From positions 62,001-126,000 of the forward strand of contig NZ_JABJWC010000001.1 of NCBI RefSeq assembly GCF_013155395.1: a stretch of 64,000 nucleotides of DNA, in the 5' to 3' direction. Source of the stretch: Komagataeibacter melomenusus. Its GTDB lineage: Bacteria > Pseudomonadota > Alphaproteobacteria > Acetobacterales > Acetobacteraceae. The position numbers and the translations under genes are program-made. The stretch's first letter is position 1. Every line of letters begins with the position of its first letter. Below the pieces are notes generated by a model. The model made no database searches and was not told where the DNA came from. It saw only the letters and a program-made list of their open reading frames with translations. Of the stretch, positions 1-8,398 are shown in pieces.

Positions 1-177
1 CAGCACGCTGCCAATGCTGTAGGTCTCGCCAATGGTCAGGAAAAAGACCAGCAGGCCCCCTAGCTGCCCGGACGCAACAAAGAAATCACGCGCATTGCCA
101 CTGCCGCGCCGCACCCGCGCATAGACCGCCAGGGCAATGGAGGCCGCAATGACCAGCCCGAAGCTGAGGAATTCCAT
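1..177 (-). CDS. Sodium:solute symporter, N-terminal fragment (runs off the window)
   Basis: Only the first 59 codons are inside the window; the gene continues beyond base 1. The visible part starts at an ATG placed directly after the stop codon of the upstream DUF3311 gene. It reads as a first membrane helix (residues 3-17) followed by a short basic loop containing NARDFFVASGQ and a second helix ending in LTIGETYSIGS, the usual N-terminus of the SSS (solute:sodium symporter) family. Pairing with a small DUF3311 protein is a known arrangement for one branch of SSS transporters. The substrate cannot be judged from this fragment. Confidence 0.8.
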   Translation of the reverse strand, partial: MEFLSFGLVIAASIALAVYARVRRGSGNARDFFVASGQLGGLLVFFLTIGETYSIGSVL

Positions 178-414
178 TCAGTCCGCCCGCGCCCGGCCCA
201 GCCACCACGCCACCGCCATGCAGCCCGGCACCAGCACCATGCAGGCAAACAGCCACGCCACCGCCGGGGGAAAGCCCATGACCATGCCATCAACCCGCTC
301 AAACAGCACAAAGCCGCCAATAACCAACACATAAGGCAGGCCCAGCCCCACACCCAGCGTAAGCGGCGTGGTGGCGGATCGTGGTTCGCTGGCGTTATCC
401 GGGGTATCAGGCAC
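178..414 (-). CDS. DUF3311 small membrane protein, symporter partner
   Basis: About 78 residues with two predicted membrane helices (around GLPYVLVIGGFVLF and AVAWLFACMVLVPGCMAVAW), matching the short DUF3311 proteins encoded just upstream of SSS symporters. Its stop codon abuts the symporter ATG, so the two are almost certainly co-transcribed and probably translationally coupled. The start is uncertain: the open frame continues upstream into fur, and the GTG at 414 is the first plausible initiation codon after the fur stop, but no strong ribosome binding site precedes it. Function is unknown for the family; an accessory role in the transporter is inference from linkage. Confidence 0.65.
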   Translation of the reverse strand: MPDTPDNASEPRSATTPLTLGVGLGLPYVLVIGGFVLFERVDGMVMGFPPAVAWLFACMVLVPGCMAVAWWLGRARAD

Positions 415-469
415 GCGCGTCAGGCCCTGAAGGCAGCGGAGACGGCGGCAGGCAGGCGAAATGCCGCTT

Positions 470-910
470 TCAGCGCGGCTTCGCCTTCCTGCGGCCCACA
501 ACGGACAGGCGGGTGGTGACGAGGTCGTACCCCATCTCGCGCACGATATTGTCCAGCAGGGCATCGAGTTCGGGATTTTCGAACTCGATCACCTTGCCGC
601 TATCGGCGTCGATCAGGTGGTAATGATCGCCATGATCGCCATCGGCCACTTCGTAACGTGCCCGACCGCCACCAAAATCACGGCGCTGGAGAATGCCGTT
701 TTCCTCGAACAGGCGCACGGTCCGGTACACCGTGGCAATGGAAATGCGTGGATCGACCTCCACCGCGCGGCGGTACAGTTCCTCCACATCCGGGTGGTCG
801 TCACTATCCGACAGGACAAAGGCAATCGTCCTGCGCTGGCCCGTCAGCTTCAGGCCGCGTTCACGGCACAGGTCGGCCAGGGGAGAATCGGGAAAAGTCG
901 GCTCTTTCAT
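470..910 (-). CDS. fur: Ferric uptake regulator, Fur family
   Basis: A 146-residue Fur-family repressor, the usual length. The N-terminal winged helix includes the recognition helix SIATVYRTVRLFEE (about residues 57-70), and the dimerisation half carries the metal site HGDHYHLID (about 93-101) followed by EFENPELD. The CxxC pair that holds structural zinc in the E. coli protein is absent; the only cysteine is C15. That is common in alphaproteobacterial Fur/Mur proteins, so iron and manganese sensing cannot be told apart by sequence alone. A Fur-box-like element lies 74-95 bp upstream of its start, suggesting autoregulation, and bacterioferritin lies about 1 kb away. Confidence 0.92.
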   Translation of the reverse strand: MKEPTFPDSPLADLCRERGLKLTGQRRTIAFVLSDSDDHPDVEELYRRAVEVDPRISIATVYRTVRLFEENGILQRRDFGGGRARYEVADGDHGDHYHLIDADSGKVIEFENPELDALLDNIVREMGYDLVTTRLSVVGRRKAKPR

Positions 911-983
911 CGCCTCATAGCATAATGCATACAGACCGCCCCGGTCCAGTAGGGATAAGCGGTGCGGGTTGTCGATTTTAATT

Positions 984-1005
984 GCAAATGATAATCTTTC
1001 TCATT
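984..1005. promoter_or_regulatory. Candidate Fur box in the divergent fur promoter region
   Basis: The A/T-rich segment reads GCAAATGATAATCTTTCTC followed by ATT, close to the classical 19-bp Fur consensus built from GATAAT repeats. It sits in the 148-bp space between fur (minus strand) and the plus-strand gene at 1059, so it could control both. This is a motif match by eye; binding is inference. Confidence 0.6.
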
Positions 1006-1058
1006 AATAGGGTCTCATCAACACATTCAGGGAGCGGGCTCAGCCACGGCCCGAGCGG

Positions 1059-1682
1059 ATGATGACCGACACCACAGTTTTCATGAATGATCTTTCATCC
1101 AGCGAACGCCTGCTGGTCTGGTGCGTGCGCCGCCTGAGCGGGCAGGGTGACGGCGCGCGCGGCACGCCGGGGCTGGCGCTGCCGTGCTTCCGGGCTGATT
1201 TTGCTGCTGTCATCGAGGCGTTCCGCATGGCCATGAACCGGCTGCGCGCCTACCAGCGCACGCCGGTGGACGTGGCGATCTGCTCGGCCACGCACCTGAC
1301 CGGCACGGAAAACCGCTTCCTGCTCGCCGCCACCGCCGCACAGGAAGGGCGCGAGGGCGAGGTGCGCCGCATGCTGCGGCCCGTCTTCGTTCACCATCAT
1401 GTGCTCTCGCCCTTTGCCGCCGCCATTACGCAACTCGGCGCATGCCTTGCAGGGGCGGGGTACTGGCTGCCGCGGCGGGGCACCATGCTGGCAGCATCCA
1501 GCCGAGTACCCGTCGCACGACAGGTGGGGCCTGCCATGGCGCACCCTGCGCCCCATGCGCCACAGGCCCAGCCCGTGGGCGCAGGCTGCCTTGCGGCCAT
1601 GCGCTGGCACAACGGCGACATGGGCCACGCGCAGGTCATGTGGCCCGCTCCCGCTGCGGGCGTGCAGACAGGCAGCCTGTAA
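1059..1682 (+). CDS. Conserved-looking protein of unknown function
   Basis: A 207-residue protein transcribed away from fur. I do not recognise a named family. The first 150 residues look like a folded helical protein (ERLLVWCVRRL, then FRADFAAVIEAFRMAMNRL, then NRFLLAATAAQEG, then SPFAAAITQLGACLAGAGYWL). The pattern of a run-of-alanine helix around FLLAATAAQEG and a closing ALxxAGxxL-like helix resembles small Rhodospirillales proteins of unknown role. The last 60 residues are Ala/Pro/His-rich and low in complexity. Start choice is uncertain (ATG at 1059, 1062 or 1083). The upstream Fur box suggests iron-responsive expression, but nothing in the protein shows an iron role. Confidence 0.6.
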   Translation: MMTDTTVFMNDLSSSERLLVWCVRRLSGQGDGARGTPGLALPCFRADFAAVIEAFRMAMNRLRAYQRTPVDVAICSATHLTGTENRFLLAATAAQEGREGEVRRMLRPVFVHHHVLSPFAAAITQLGACLAGAGYWLPRRGTMLAASSRVPVARQVGPAMAHPAPHAPQAQPVGAGCLAAMRWHNGDMGHAQVMWPAPAAGVQTGSL

Positions 1683-1726
1683 AAACACCAGAGGGCCGCA
1701 CTTTCGCGCGGCCCCCAGCAGGGCGG

Positions 1727-1909
1727 ATGACAGGAATGCCACCCATCGTATCAATCCGGCAGGCGCGCCGGTTCATGGAAAATGCTTTCCTCGACCTGCT
1801 CGACATCCTGGCCTGGCAGGAAGGCGCGCCACCGGCCACCGGCCATGACCGGCCGGCAACCCCGCAGCCGGGCGGGGTTACTCCTGATCGGGGGCAGGGG
1901 CGGAGTTGA
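1727..1909 (+). CDS. Possible 60-residue small protein
   Basis: A short frame after the 1059 gene encodes a basic amphipathic stretch (IRQARRFMENAFLDLLDIL) and then a Pro/Gly-rich tail that runs 32 bp into the antisense 3' end of bfr. The start is ATG at 1727 or 1736; neither has a well-spaced ribosome binding site. The first 35 residues look protein-like and the rest does not. It may be a real small gene or chance coding in G+C-rich DNA. Confidence 0.2.
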   Translation: MTGMPPIVSIRQARRFMENAFLDLLDILAWQEGAPPATGHDRPATPQPGGVTPDRGQGRS

Positions 1910-2366
1910 GCTTGATGTATTGCGGCAGGCCCAACTGCTTGATGAGGTCGAACTGGCGGTCGAGGAAGTCCTCGTGCTCTTCCTCGTTCACAAGGATGCG
2001 CAGCAGCAGGTCACGCGAGACGTAGTCGCGCACGCTCTCGCAATAGGCGATGCCCTCGCGCAGGTCGCCAATCGCCTTTTCTTCCAGCTTCAGGTCGCAT
2101 TTGAGGATTTCCTCAACGTCCTGGCCCACAAGGATCGTGTTGTAGCGCTGCACGTTGGGCAGGCCACCGAGGTAGAGGATACGCTCGATCAGCCAGTCGG
2201 CGTGCTTCATCTCCTCGATGGATTCCTCGTATTCCTTCTTGCCCAGCAGGGTCACGCCCCAGTGGCGCAGCGTGCGGGCGTGCAGGTAATACTGGTTGAT
2301 CGCCGTCAGCTCGTTGGTCAGCTGGGTGTTCAGGTGCTCAATGACCTTGGGGTCCTTGATGGGCAT
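1878..2366 (-). CDS. bfr: Bacterioferritin
   Basis: A 162-residue bacterioferritin, which forms 24-subunit shells that oxidise Fe(II) and store iron. The di-iron ferroxidase ligands are visible at E19, E52, H55, E95, E128 and H131 (motifs IEEMKHAD and NEEEHEDF), and M53 is the haem-binding methionine. Translation starts at the ATG at 2366, preceded by AGGAAG at suitable spacing; the frame upstream of it is not conserved-looking. A TATAAT hexamer (plus-strand 2391-2396) lies about 25 bp upstream of the ATG and could be the -10 box. Closeness to fur fits an iron-homeostasis cluster. Confidence 0.95.
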   Translation of the reverse strand: MPIKDPKVIEHLNTQLTNELTAINQYYLHARTLRHWGVTLLGKKEYEESIEEMKHADWLIERILYLGGLPNVQRYNTILVGQDVEEILKCDLKLEEKAIGDLREGIAYCESVRDYVSRDLLLRILVNEEEHEDFLDRQFDLIKQLGLPQYIKLNSAPAPDQE

Positions 2367-2529
2367 GTCCGTCTTCCTGTTCTGCAAATTATTATACCCC
2401 TCACGGGTTACTGCGTGGCAGGCGGCAACGCAATTATAAAAAAGCGTTGCATAACCATGCCCTGCGCGCGACCCTGCGCCCGCGCCGCACGCCAGGGCAC
2501 GGCCACCACGCAGGGCAGGGATACGCCAC

Positions 2530-3762
2530 ATGGACCAGACCAGCTACCGCACGCTTGATGCAGGCGGCATCCGCGCATTCCTTGCCGGTCTGCCCGCCAT
2601 TGCCACCCGCCTTGGCGGCCTGCCCGAACAGTGGCAGGTGCGTGAGGTCAGTGATGGCAACCTCAACAACGTATTCCTCATCACCGGGCCTGCGGGGGAG
2701 GTATGCCTCAAGCAGTCGCTGCCGCATGTGCGCGTGGACCCGAGCTGGAAGATGCCGCTCGACCGCACATATTTCGAGGCCGCATGGCTTGCCGCCATCG
2801 GCCCGCTGGTGGGGGGACTGACCACCGAATACCTGCATTTCGACCCCGAACTCTATGTTCTGGTGGTCGAGAGCCTGTCCGGCCACACCGTGCTGCGCAC
2901 GGCGCTGATGGAAGGGGCGGACTGGCCGGAGGTCGCGCCCCGCATTGGCGCCTTCGTGGCCCGGGCCTGTTTTGGCACCTCACTGCTCGCCCGCCCGTTC
3001 GAGGATGTGTTTGACGCCCGCCGCCTCTTTGCCGCCAACCAGGCCCTGACCCGCATCACTCTCGACCTGGTGTTTGACGACCCGTACCGCGACCACCCGC
3101 GCAACCACTGGCATGATACCGCCCTGAGCCCCATCGTGCAGGACATCCGCACCAGTGCGGCAGCCCTTCTGGCGGTGGAAAACCTGCGGCGGCGCTTCCT
3201 GTCGCAGCCCCAGGCGCTGCTGCATGGCGACCTGCATACCGGCTCGATCATGAGCACGGCGGATGATACGCGCGTGATCGATGGCGAGTTCGCGCTTTAC
3301 GGGCCGATCGGGTTTGACTGCGGCATGTTCGTGGGCAACCTCGTGCTGCATTTCTTCGCAACACCCGACCTTGCGGCCCGGCGGGCGGCGCTGCGCGACA
3401 TCGCCAGCTTCTGGCGCAGCTTTCATGAGCAGTTCATGGCGCTATGGAACGCCAGTGACGCCCCGCCACCGGGCACCCTGCGCCCGCTGGCCTATGGCCC
3501 GGCGGCCCATGTGGCGCAGCAGGCCTTCATGGATGAGATGATGGGCGATACCATCGGCTTTGCCGCCATCGAGATCATCCGCCGCATCATCGGCTACGCC
3601 CATACGGCGGATTTCGATACCATCATTGATCCCCGCCTGCGCGCCACATGCCGCGCGGGCGCGCTGGCCTTCGCCTATTACGTGCTCGACCATCTGGCTG
3701 ACATGCGCACGATCTCGGATTTCCTGTCCTGCCTGGGCGAGAATGAGGGGAAGGGGCTGTAG
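2530..3762 (+). CDS. mtnK: S-methyl-5-thioribose kinase
   Basis: A 410-residue small-molecule kinase of the choline/aminoglycoside kinase fold that phosphorylates 5-methylthioribose in methionine salvage. Diagnostic features are the N-terminal nucleotide loop VSDGNLNNVFLI, the catalytic HGDLHTGS beginning at residue 232, and the metal-binding DGEFALYGPIGFD about 20 residues later; this HGDLHTGS/DGEFAxxGPxGFD pair is specific to MtnK. Length matches the family (about 400). No other salvage gene (mtnA, mtnB, mtnC, mtnD) is adjacent. It converges on hsdM with only 6 bp between the stop codons. Confidence 0.93.
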   Translation: MDQTSYRTLDAGGIRAFLAGLPAIATRLGGLPEQWQVREVSDGNLNNVFLITGPAGEVCLKQSLPHVRVDPSWKMPLDRTYFEAAWLAAIGPLVGGLTTEYLHFDPELYVLVVESLSGHTVLRTALMEGADWPEVAPRIGAFVARACFGTSLLARPFEDVFDARRLFAANQALTRITLDLVFDDPYRDHPRNHWHDTALSPIVQDIRTSAAALLAVENLRRRFLSQPQALLHGDLHTGSIMSTADDTRVIDGEFALYGPIGFDCGMFVGNLVLHFFATPDLAARRAALRDIASFWRSFHEQFMALWNASDAPPPGTLRPLAYGPAAHVAQQAFMDEMMGDTIGFAAIEIIRRIIGYAHTADFDTIIDPRLRATCRAGALAFAYYVLDHLADMRTISDFLSCLGENEGKGL

Positions 3763-3768
3763 AACCTT

Positions 3769-5397
3769 TCAGTCCATGCCGCCGGGCATGAGGGCTGCCA
3801 GCCGGGCCATGGAGGCGCGCAGGTCGGCCTCGATTTCTGGCAGGGGGCGACTGGGTTCGGGGGTATCGAAATACCGGGCAAATGAAATGGCACACCCAAT
3901 GCCCGCCCGCGCATGGTCCAGCCGGGCAGTGGGGTCATGGGGGGCGACCAGGTGGTCAAACCACGCCTGCGGATCGGTTTCCATGCCGGTGGTGAACACC
4001 ATGCGGGTGGGGGCGCCTGCGTGATCCATACAGGTCACGCTCAGGCTACGATATAAAAACCCCCGCGCTGGCACCTGGCGTGCAAAACCGGTGCGCCGCC
4101 CCAGCGGCACGCCCCCTTCAGGCGGTACGAGGCGCCATGAAGCCGGTGCGCCATCCGGACCATCGCGCACATCAAGATCGCATTCCGCGCCTTCAAGCGC
4201 CGCCTGCACCACGGCGGTCACGTGGGCCTGCGTCATCTCGCGCCGTTTCTCGCCCTGGCTGCGGCCGCACCGCCGCCACAGCGCTGCCGCATTGACCAGG
4301 CTGACCAGACCACGGCGGGCAGCGGGCTTGCTGTTATCCAGCACCCACACATAGGTGCCGATGCCGGTATTGATGAACATGTCCTGCGGCAGGGCTATGA
4401 CCGTATCGATCAGGTCATGCTCGACAAGATAGCGGCGAATGGCGGATTCCCCGCTCTCCACACCGCCACCGTTCAGGGCGGCGCCATGCGTCACCACGCC
4501 AATCCGGCTGCCGCCGTGGCGGGGGGCGCGCATCTTGGCCAGCAGGTGCAGCACGAACAGCATCGATCCATCAGACACGCGCGGCAGCCCCGGCGCGAAG
4601 CGCCCCTGCGCGCCCTGCGCGTGTTCCGCCTGTACGGCGGCGCGGATGGACCGCCAGTCCAGCCCGAAGGGGGGGTTGGCCAGCATGCGGCCAAAACGCT
4701 GGCGGGCATGGCCATCGGCCAGCAGCGTATCGCCCTGCACCACCTGCCGGGGCCTGAGCCCGCGCAGCAGCAGGTCGGCACGCGCCAGGGCACAGGACTG
4801 CGCGTTGAGTTCCTGCCCGTACAGATCCGCCATAACCCCGCGCGCGCGCAGCCGGTCAGCCGCCCGGGCAAGCAGGGCGCCGGTTCCGGCGGCGGGGTCG
4901 TAAAGCGCAAGGCGGGTGCCCGGCGCATCCGCAGCGCAGACGAGATCGACCATCAGGTCAGCCACCTCCGGCGGCGTGTAATGCGTGCCGGTGCCCTGCG
5001 TGGTGGTGAAATGGCTGACCAGTTCCTCGAACAGTTGCGCCATGGCTTCGCTGCCGTACAGGGCAGGAGAGAGGTCAAGGGCTGCGAAATGCGCGGCCAG
5101 CGGCCCCAGCATGCCAACTGCCGCCAGCCTGCGCGCAAGCCCGTCCACCTCAAGCTGCGCCATGATGGCGCGCATGGCGGCGGGCAGGCGCTCAAGCTGC
5201 CGCGCCATTACCCTGAGCGGGTCGGCCGCGCAGGCGATGGCCGCAAGCCCCCCCTTGGCGGGCGGCCGTGCCTGCTCGAGCCGCCGCAGCATGGTAAAGG
5301 CCAGTATCGCGGGCCCGTATTCAACCGGCGGCAGCACGCGGCGCAACTGGCCTGCAATGCGCCATATGGCAGTTGCTGACAGCAGGGGCGCGGTCAT
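3769..5397 (-). CDS. hsdM: Type I DNA methyltransferase, modification subunit (HsdM-like)
   Basis: A 542-residue N6-adenine DNA methyltransferase. The N-terminal helical HsdM domain is followed by motif X (GTHYTPPEVA, residues 137-146), S-adenosylmethionine motif I (DPAAGTG, 167-173) and catalytic motif IV (NPPFG, 241-245). The C-terminal helix (EIEADLRASMARLAALM) is the usual subunit contact. All catalytic motifs are intact, so the enzyme should work if a specificity subunit is supplied. An HsdS gene lies 1.8 kb away on the same strand, separated by two unrelated genes; no HsdR is present in the window. It sits 6 bp downstream of the AI-2E-type gene and may share its transcript. Confidence 0.88.
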   Translation of the reverse strand: MTAPLLSATAIWRIAGQLRRVLPPVEYGPAILAFTMLRRLEQARPPAKGGLAAIACAADPLRVMARQLERLPAAMRAIMAQLEVDGLARRLAAVGMLGPLAAHFAALDLSPALYGSEAMAQLFEELVSHFTTTQGTGTHYTPPEVADLMVDLVCAADAPGTRLALYDPAAGTGALLARAADRLRARGVMADLYGQELNAQSCALARADLLLRGLRPRQVVQGDTLLADGHARQRFGRMLANPPFGLDWRSIRAAVQAEHAQGAQGRFAPGLPRVSDGSMLFVLHLLAKMRAPRHGGSRIGVVTHGAALNGGGVESGESAIRRYLVEHDLIDTVIALPQDMFINTGIGTYVWVLDNSKPAARRGLVSLVNAAALWRRCGRSQGEKRREMTQAHVTAVVQAALEGAECDLDVRDGPDGAPASWRLVPPEGGVPLGRRTGFARQVPARGFLYRSLSVTCMDHAGAPTRMVFTTGMETDPQAWFDHLVAPHDPTARLDHARAGIGCAISFARYFDTPEPSRPLPEIEADLRASMARLAALMPGGMD

Positions 5398-5403
5398 GGC
5401 CGG

Positions 5404-6453
5404 TTAACGGGCGCGTTCTTCCGCCGCCGCCGTGCGCCATAGCGACAGGGCAACCGCAATGACCGCAGGCCCGATGAACAGCCCGAGCAGGCCAAACACA
5501 TGCAGGCCACCCAGAATGGCCGTCAGCACCGCAAGGAAGGGAATGCTGGTGCTGCCGCTGATCAGCTTGGGCCGCACGAAGTGATCGCCCGCGCCATAGG
5601 CGATGGTGCCGATCCCCCCCACGATCACCGCCTGCATCACGCCATTGGCCGCAAAGGTCATGAGCGTGGTCACGCATAGCAGGATCGGCCCGCAGAAGGG
5701 GATGACACTGACCACCGCCGTCACCAGTGTGAGCAGGGCGGGGTGGGGGGTGCCCGCAATGAAGTAGCCAATGCCCACCAGCACGCCCTGGCCCAGCCCC
5801 ACCAGCACCAACCCCGCCACCGTGCCGCGCACGGCGCCCACGGTGTTGCGGATCACGTCCCGCGCGCGCGCACCCAGAAAATGCTGCCCGACCGCGCGGA
5901 TATCGGCAATGAGCGTTTGCGAGGCATGGAGATAGAAATAGACCGACAGCGTGGCGATGACGAAGGTTTCGGTCATTTCCATCAGGCGGTGCGGCAGTTC
6001 GCGCCCGTCGCCGGTGGCCACCATGCGCGACACCACGCCGGTCCAGTGCCGCAGTTCATCGGGGTCGGACAGGTAGCGCCGCCACAGCCCGGCCAGCCTG
6101 GGGCCAACACGCGGAATGTCATCGACCTGCGGCGAGACGGGAATGCCATCATGCAGCGCGGTCCGCCCCCATGCCATGAGCGAGGGAATTTCCAGCCCCG
6201 CCCGCACGGCCATGGCAATCATGGGCACGGCCAGCAGCGCGAAGATACCCGCCGCGATCAGCCCTGCGGCCACCCCACGCCCCATGCCGCGCCCCACCAG
6301 CCGCGTATAGAGCGGGAAGGTGGTGATGGTGAGGATACCACCCCACACGAAGGCAAACAGGAATGACTGTTCGATCCATGCGGAAAACAGCAGGACCGCG
6401 CAGACGAACATGAAGGTACCGATATACTGGGTCCGGCTCCGGTTTTCTTCCAT
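5404..6453 (-). CDS. AI-2E family membrane transporter
   Basis: A roughly 349-residue membrane protein with N-terminal helices (CAVLLFSAWIEQSFLFAFVWGG), a long soluble segment in the middle, and a C-terminal block of helices with the family signatures GPILL, GAGDHFVRPKLISG and FGLLGLFIGP. Members of this family have been linked to autoinducer-2 export and to sodium/proton antiport, so the substrate cannot be assigned. The start is taken as the ATG at 6453, where family-like sequence begins; a TTG at 6504 would add 17 residues. The gene ends 6 bp before hsdM. Confidence 0.85.
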   Translation of the reverse strand: MEENRSRTQYIGTFMFVCAVLLFSAWIEQSFLFAFVWGGILTITTFPLYTRLVGRGMGRGVAAGLIAAGIFALLAVPMIAMAVRAGLEIPSLMAWGRTALHDGIPVSPQVDDIPRVGPRLAGLWRRYLSDPDELRHWTGVVSRMVATGDGRELPHRLMEMTETFVIATLSVYFYLHASQTLIADIRAVGQHFLGARARDVIRNTVGAVRGTVAGLVLVGLGQGVLVGIGYFIAGTPHPALLTLVTAVVSVIPFCGPILLCVTTLMTFAANGVMQAVIVGGIGTIAYGAGDHFVRPKLISGSTSIPFLAVLTAILGGLHVFGLLGLFIGPAVIAVALSLWRTAAAEERAR

Positions 6454-6655
6454 AGGGCGTGTTCTATCCTGCTGGGGTTCATCAAAGGCTGCACCATAAC
6501 GCAATAACGCACAGGCCGCCCATTGTGGCAGGTGGCGCGTGCCCCGTGGTCATGTCAGCACAGGGTAGAGGCCCGGCTTATAAAAAACACCACCCATCTT
6601 GCCCATGCAGGCACAAGCTGGTCCATTGGTAGCCCTTTTCCGACCCGGACACGAC

Positions 6656-7186
6656 ATGCCCCGCTCTCCCAGGACCTTTTTTACCGCCGACACCCATTTC
6701 GGCCATGCCAACATCATCCGCTACACGAAACGACCCTTTGAAACGGCAGCCGAAATGGATGCGGTACTGGTCAGCAACTGGAACGCCACCGTCGGCCCCG
6801 ATGATGACGTGTGGCACCTGGGCGACGTGGCCCACGGCACACAGCGGGCAGAGGCGATCCTGCCGCGGCTGAATGGCCGAAAGCACCTGATCTGGGGCAA
6901 CCATGACAGTGAAGCCGTGCGGAACTGGCAGGGGTGGGTGTCCTCGCAGGCCTATGCCGAACTCAGGCTTGATGGCCGCAGGGTGGTGCTGTTTCATTAT
7001 CCCATCGCGGAATGGAATGGCTTCTGGCACGACAGCCTGCATTTTTATGGGCATGTGCATGACAGGCTCACGCCCACCAGCCTGTCATGTGATGTGGGGG
7101 TGGATGTGTGGGATTACCGGCCCGTGGCCTTCAATGACATCGTGGAAACCATCAGCGCCCTGGCCCCGCCCGCACGCCCTGCCTGA
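6656..7186 (+). CDS. Metallophosphoesterase
   Basis: A roughly 176-residue calcineurin-like phosphoesterase. The metal motifs are in order: FFTADTHFGHANI (the DxH site with a second GH), DDVWHLGDV (GD), WGNHD (GNHD), and FHYPIAEW and YGHVHD near the end (H and GHVH). The compact size and the FGHANII sequence match the small YfcE-like or phage-associated phosphoesterase group, and the natural substrate is unknown. The ATG at 6656 is chosen because the metal-site strand starts a few residues later; an ATG at 6605 would add 17 residues. It is the only plus-strand gene between hsdM and hsdS, and it converges on hsdS. Confidence 0.87.
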   Translation: MPRSPRTFFTADTHFGHANIIRYTKRPFETAAEMDAVLVSNWNATVGPDDDVWHLGDVAHGTQRAEAILPRLNGRKHLIWGNHDSEAVRNWQGWVSSQAYAELRLDGRRVVLFHYPIAEWNGFWHDSLHFYGHVHDRLTPTSLSCDVGVDVWDYRPVAFNDIVETISALAPPARPA

Positions 7187-7231
7187 TACGGGCGGGCCGC
7201 AACGCGCCGCCAGGAATGCGCCGCCTGCCCA

Positions 7232-8398
7232 TCACGCGCCCATCGCAGATCGCCGCACGGCAATGCGGTATTCATGCAACAGGCCACGCAGTCGGGCCCG
7301 TTCTCCAGCCTGTGCCGCAACATGCTCCAGTCGTGCCCACGCCGCCTGCGCCACCTGGCGCTGGCCTGCCAGCGCCGGAAAGGTCAGTTCCAGCGAGGCC
7401 AGGGTGAGGGTATCCACCTCGGGGAACACGCTGCCCCCCGCGCGGCGGCGCAGTTCCGGCCCTGCCGCCCATAACGCCAGCGCCGCGTAGCGCAGGTCCA
7501 CCCCACGCCCGCGCGGCACCAGCGCCTTGCACCCCTGGCTGACGGCAAGCGGGCCGCATCCCAGCCCCACCCGGCCCACAGGGGCGCGGGTTGATACCAC
7601 CAGCGCGCCCGCAGGCACCAGCGTGGCCCGGCACGCCGCCAGCCCCGCCGCCGAGAGGCCGCGCAGCCCGCGCGCCACCACCGCAGGCGGCCCGGATGGC
7701 AGGTCAGCAGGGGTTATCCACGCCACGTCATCGCCCCAGTAGGCGGCGTGGGTCGTGGCGGGTGTGCCCCCGCCGGTAATGTCAAACACATGCCCCAGCA
7801 ACCGCCGCGTGCCGCCTGCCGCCCCGATGGCCTGCGTGATGATGGCCCGGACCTGCTCCGGACCCAGCGCGTCAAGCCTGTCCAGCACGCGCAACTGCCC
7901 GTCAATGCGTTGCAGGCGGCCCTCGAGCCGGTCGGCCACAAGGCGCTGGCAGGCAAGGGAAGGACAGGGAACCGGCAGGCTGTTCATGCGCGCGCGCGTG
8001 AGCTTGGTGCGGGTCGCCCCCTCCACATACGGACCGTAGGACAGGGTATTGAGGGCATGCGCCACGAAGCGGCCATCCACGCCCGCGCGCGGGCGCAGCA
8101 CATGCACGTGGTTGCCCGCCCATAGCGGCCCTTCATGAAAGAACGCGACATCACGCGATGGATCAGAAAACGGCGCGCCGTCTTCCCCCAGCAGCACGAG
8201 CGCGCCATCAAACAGTGCCTGATCGACATGCCCGGTCACGCCACTGGCCCCATGATAGGGCACAGGCCCCGGACGCTGCGCCCGCTGCGCGCGGTTAAGG
8301 GGCACGCGGGCCGCATCAAGGCATTCCACCAGGGCGCCCAGCGGCACCACGGGCCATGCCCGGGGCGGGGGTGGAGGCGGGCGATCATGGCACGTCAT
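7232..8398 (-). CDS. hsdS: Type I DNA methyltransferase, specificity subunit (HsdS-like)
   Basis: A 388-residue protein with the two half-repeats of HsdS. Target recognition domain 1 runs from WPVVPLGALVE to ARMNSLPVPCPSLACQRLVAD, followed by a helical spacer (LQRIDGQLRVLDRL). Target recognition domain 2 starts at LLGHVFDITGGGTPATTHAAYWG and ends in LELTFPALAGQRQVAQAAWARL. The repeated phrase (LPVPCPSLACQ and LTFPALAGQ) is the central conserved region where HsdM docks. The recognised sequence cannot be read from the protein. AAGGATGAGGC precedes the ATG. It probably partners the HsdM at 3769-5397. Confidence 0.88.
   Translation of the reverse strand: MTCHDRPPPPPPRAWPVVPLGALVECLDAARVPLNRAQRAQRPGPVPYHGASGVTGHVDQALFDGALVLLGEDGAPFSDPSRDVAFFHEGPLWAGNHVHVLRPRAGVDGRFVAHALNTLSYGPYVEGATRTKLTRARMNSLPVPCPSLACQRLVADRLEGRLQRIDGQLRVLDRLDALGPEQVRAIITQAIGAAGGTRRLLGHVFDITGGGTPATTHAAYWGDDVAWITPADLPSGPPAVVARGLRGLSAAGLAACRATLVPAGALVVSTRAPVGRVGLGCGPLAVSQGCKALVPRGRGVDLRYAALALWAAGPELRRRAGGSVFPEVDTLTLASLELTFPALAGQRQVAQAAWARLEHVAAQAGERARLRGLLHEYRIAVRRSAMGA

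Noticed and set aside
3769-5397. Type II or BREX-like methyltransferase as an alternative to HsdM
   Set aside because: The N-terminal helical domain, motif order and presence of a two-domain HsdS nearby fit type I; no BREX or DISARM genes are present.
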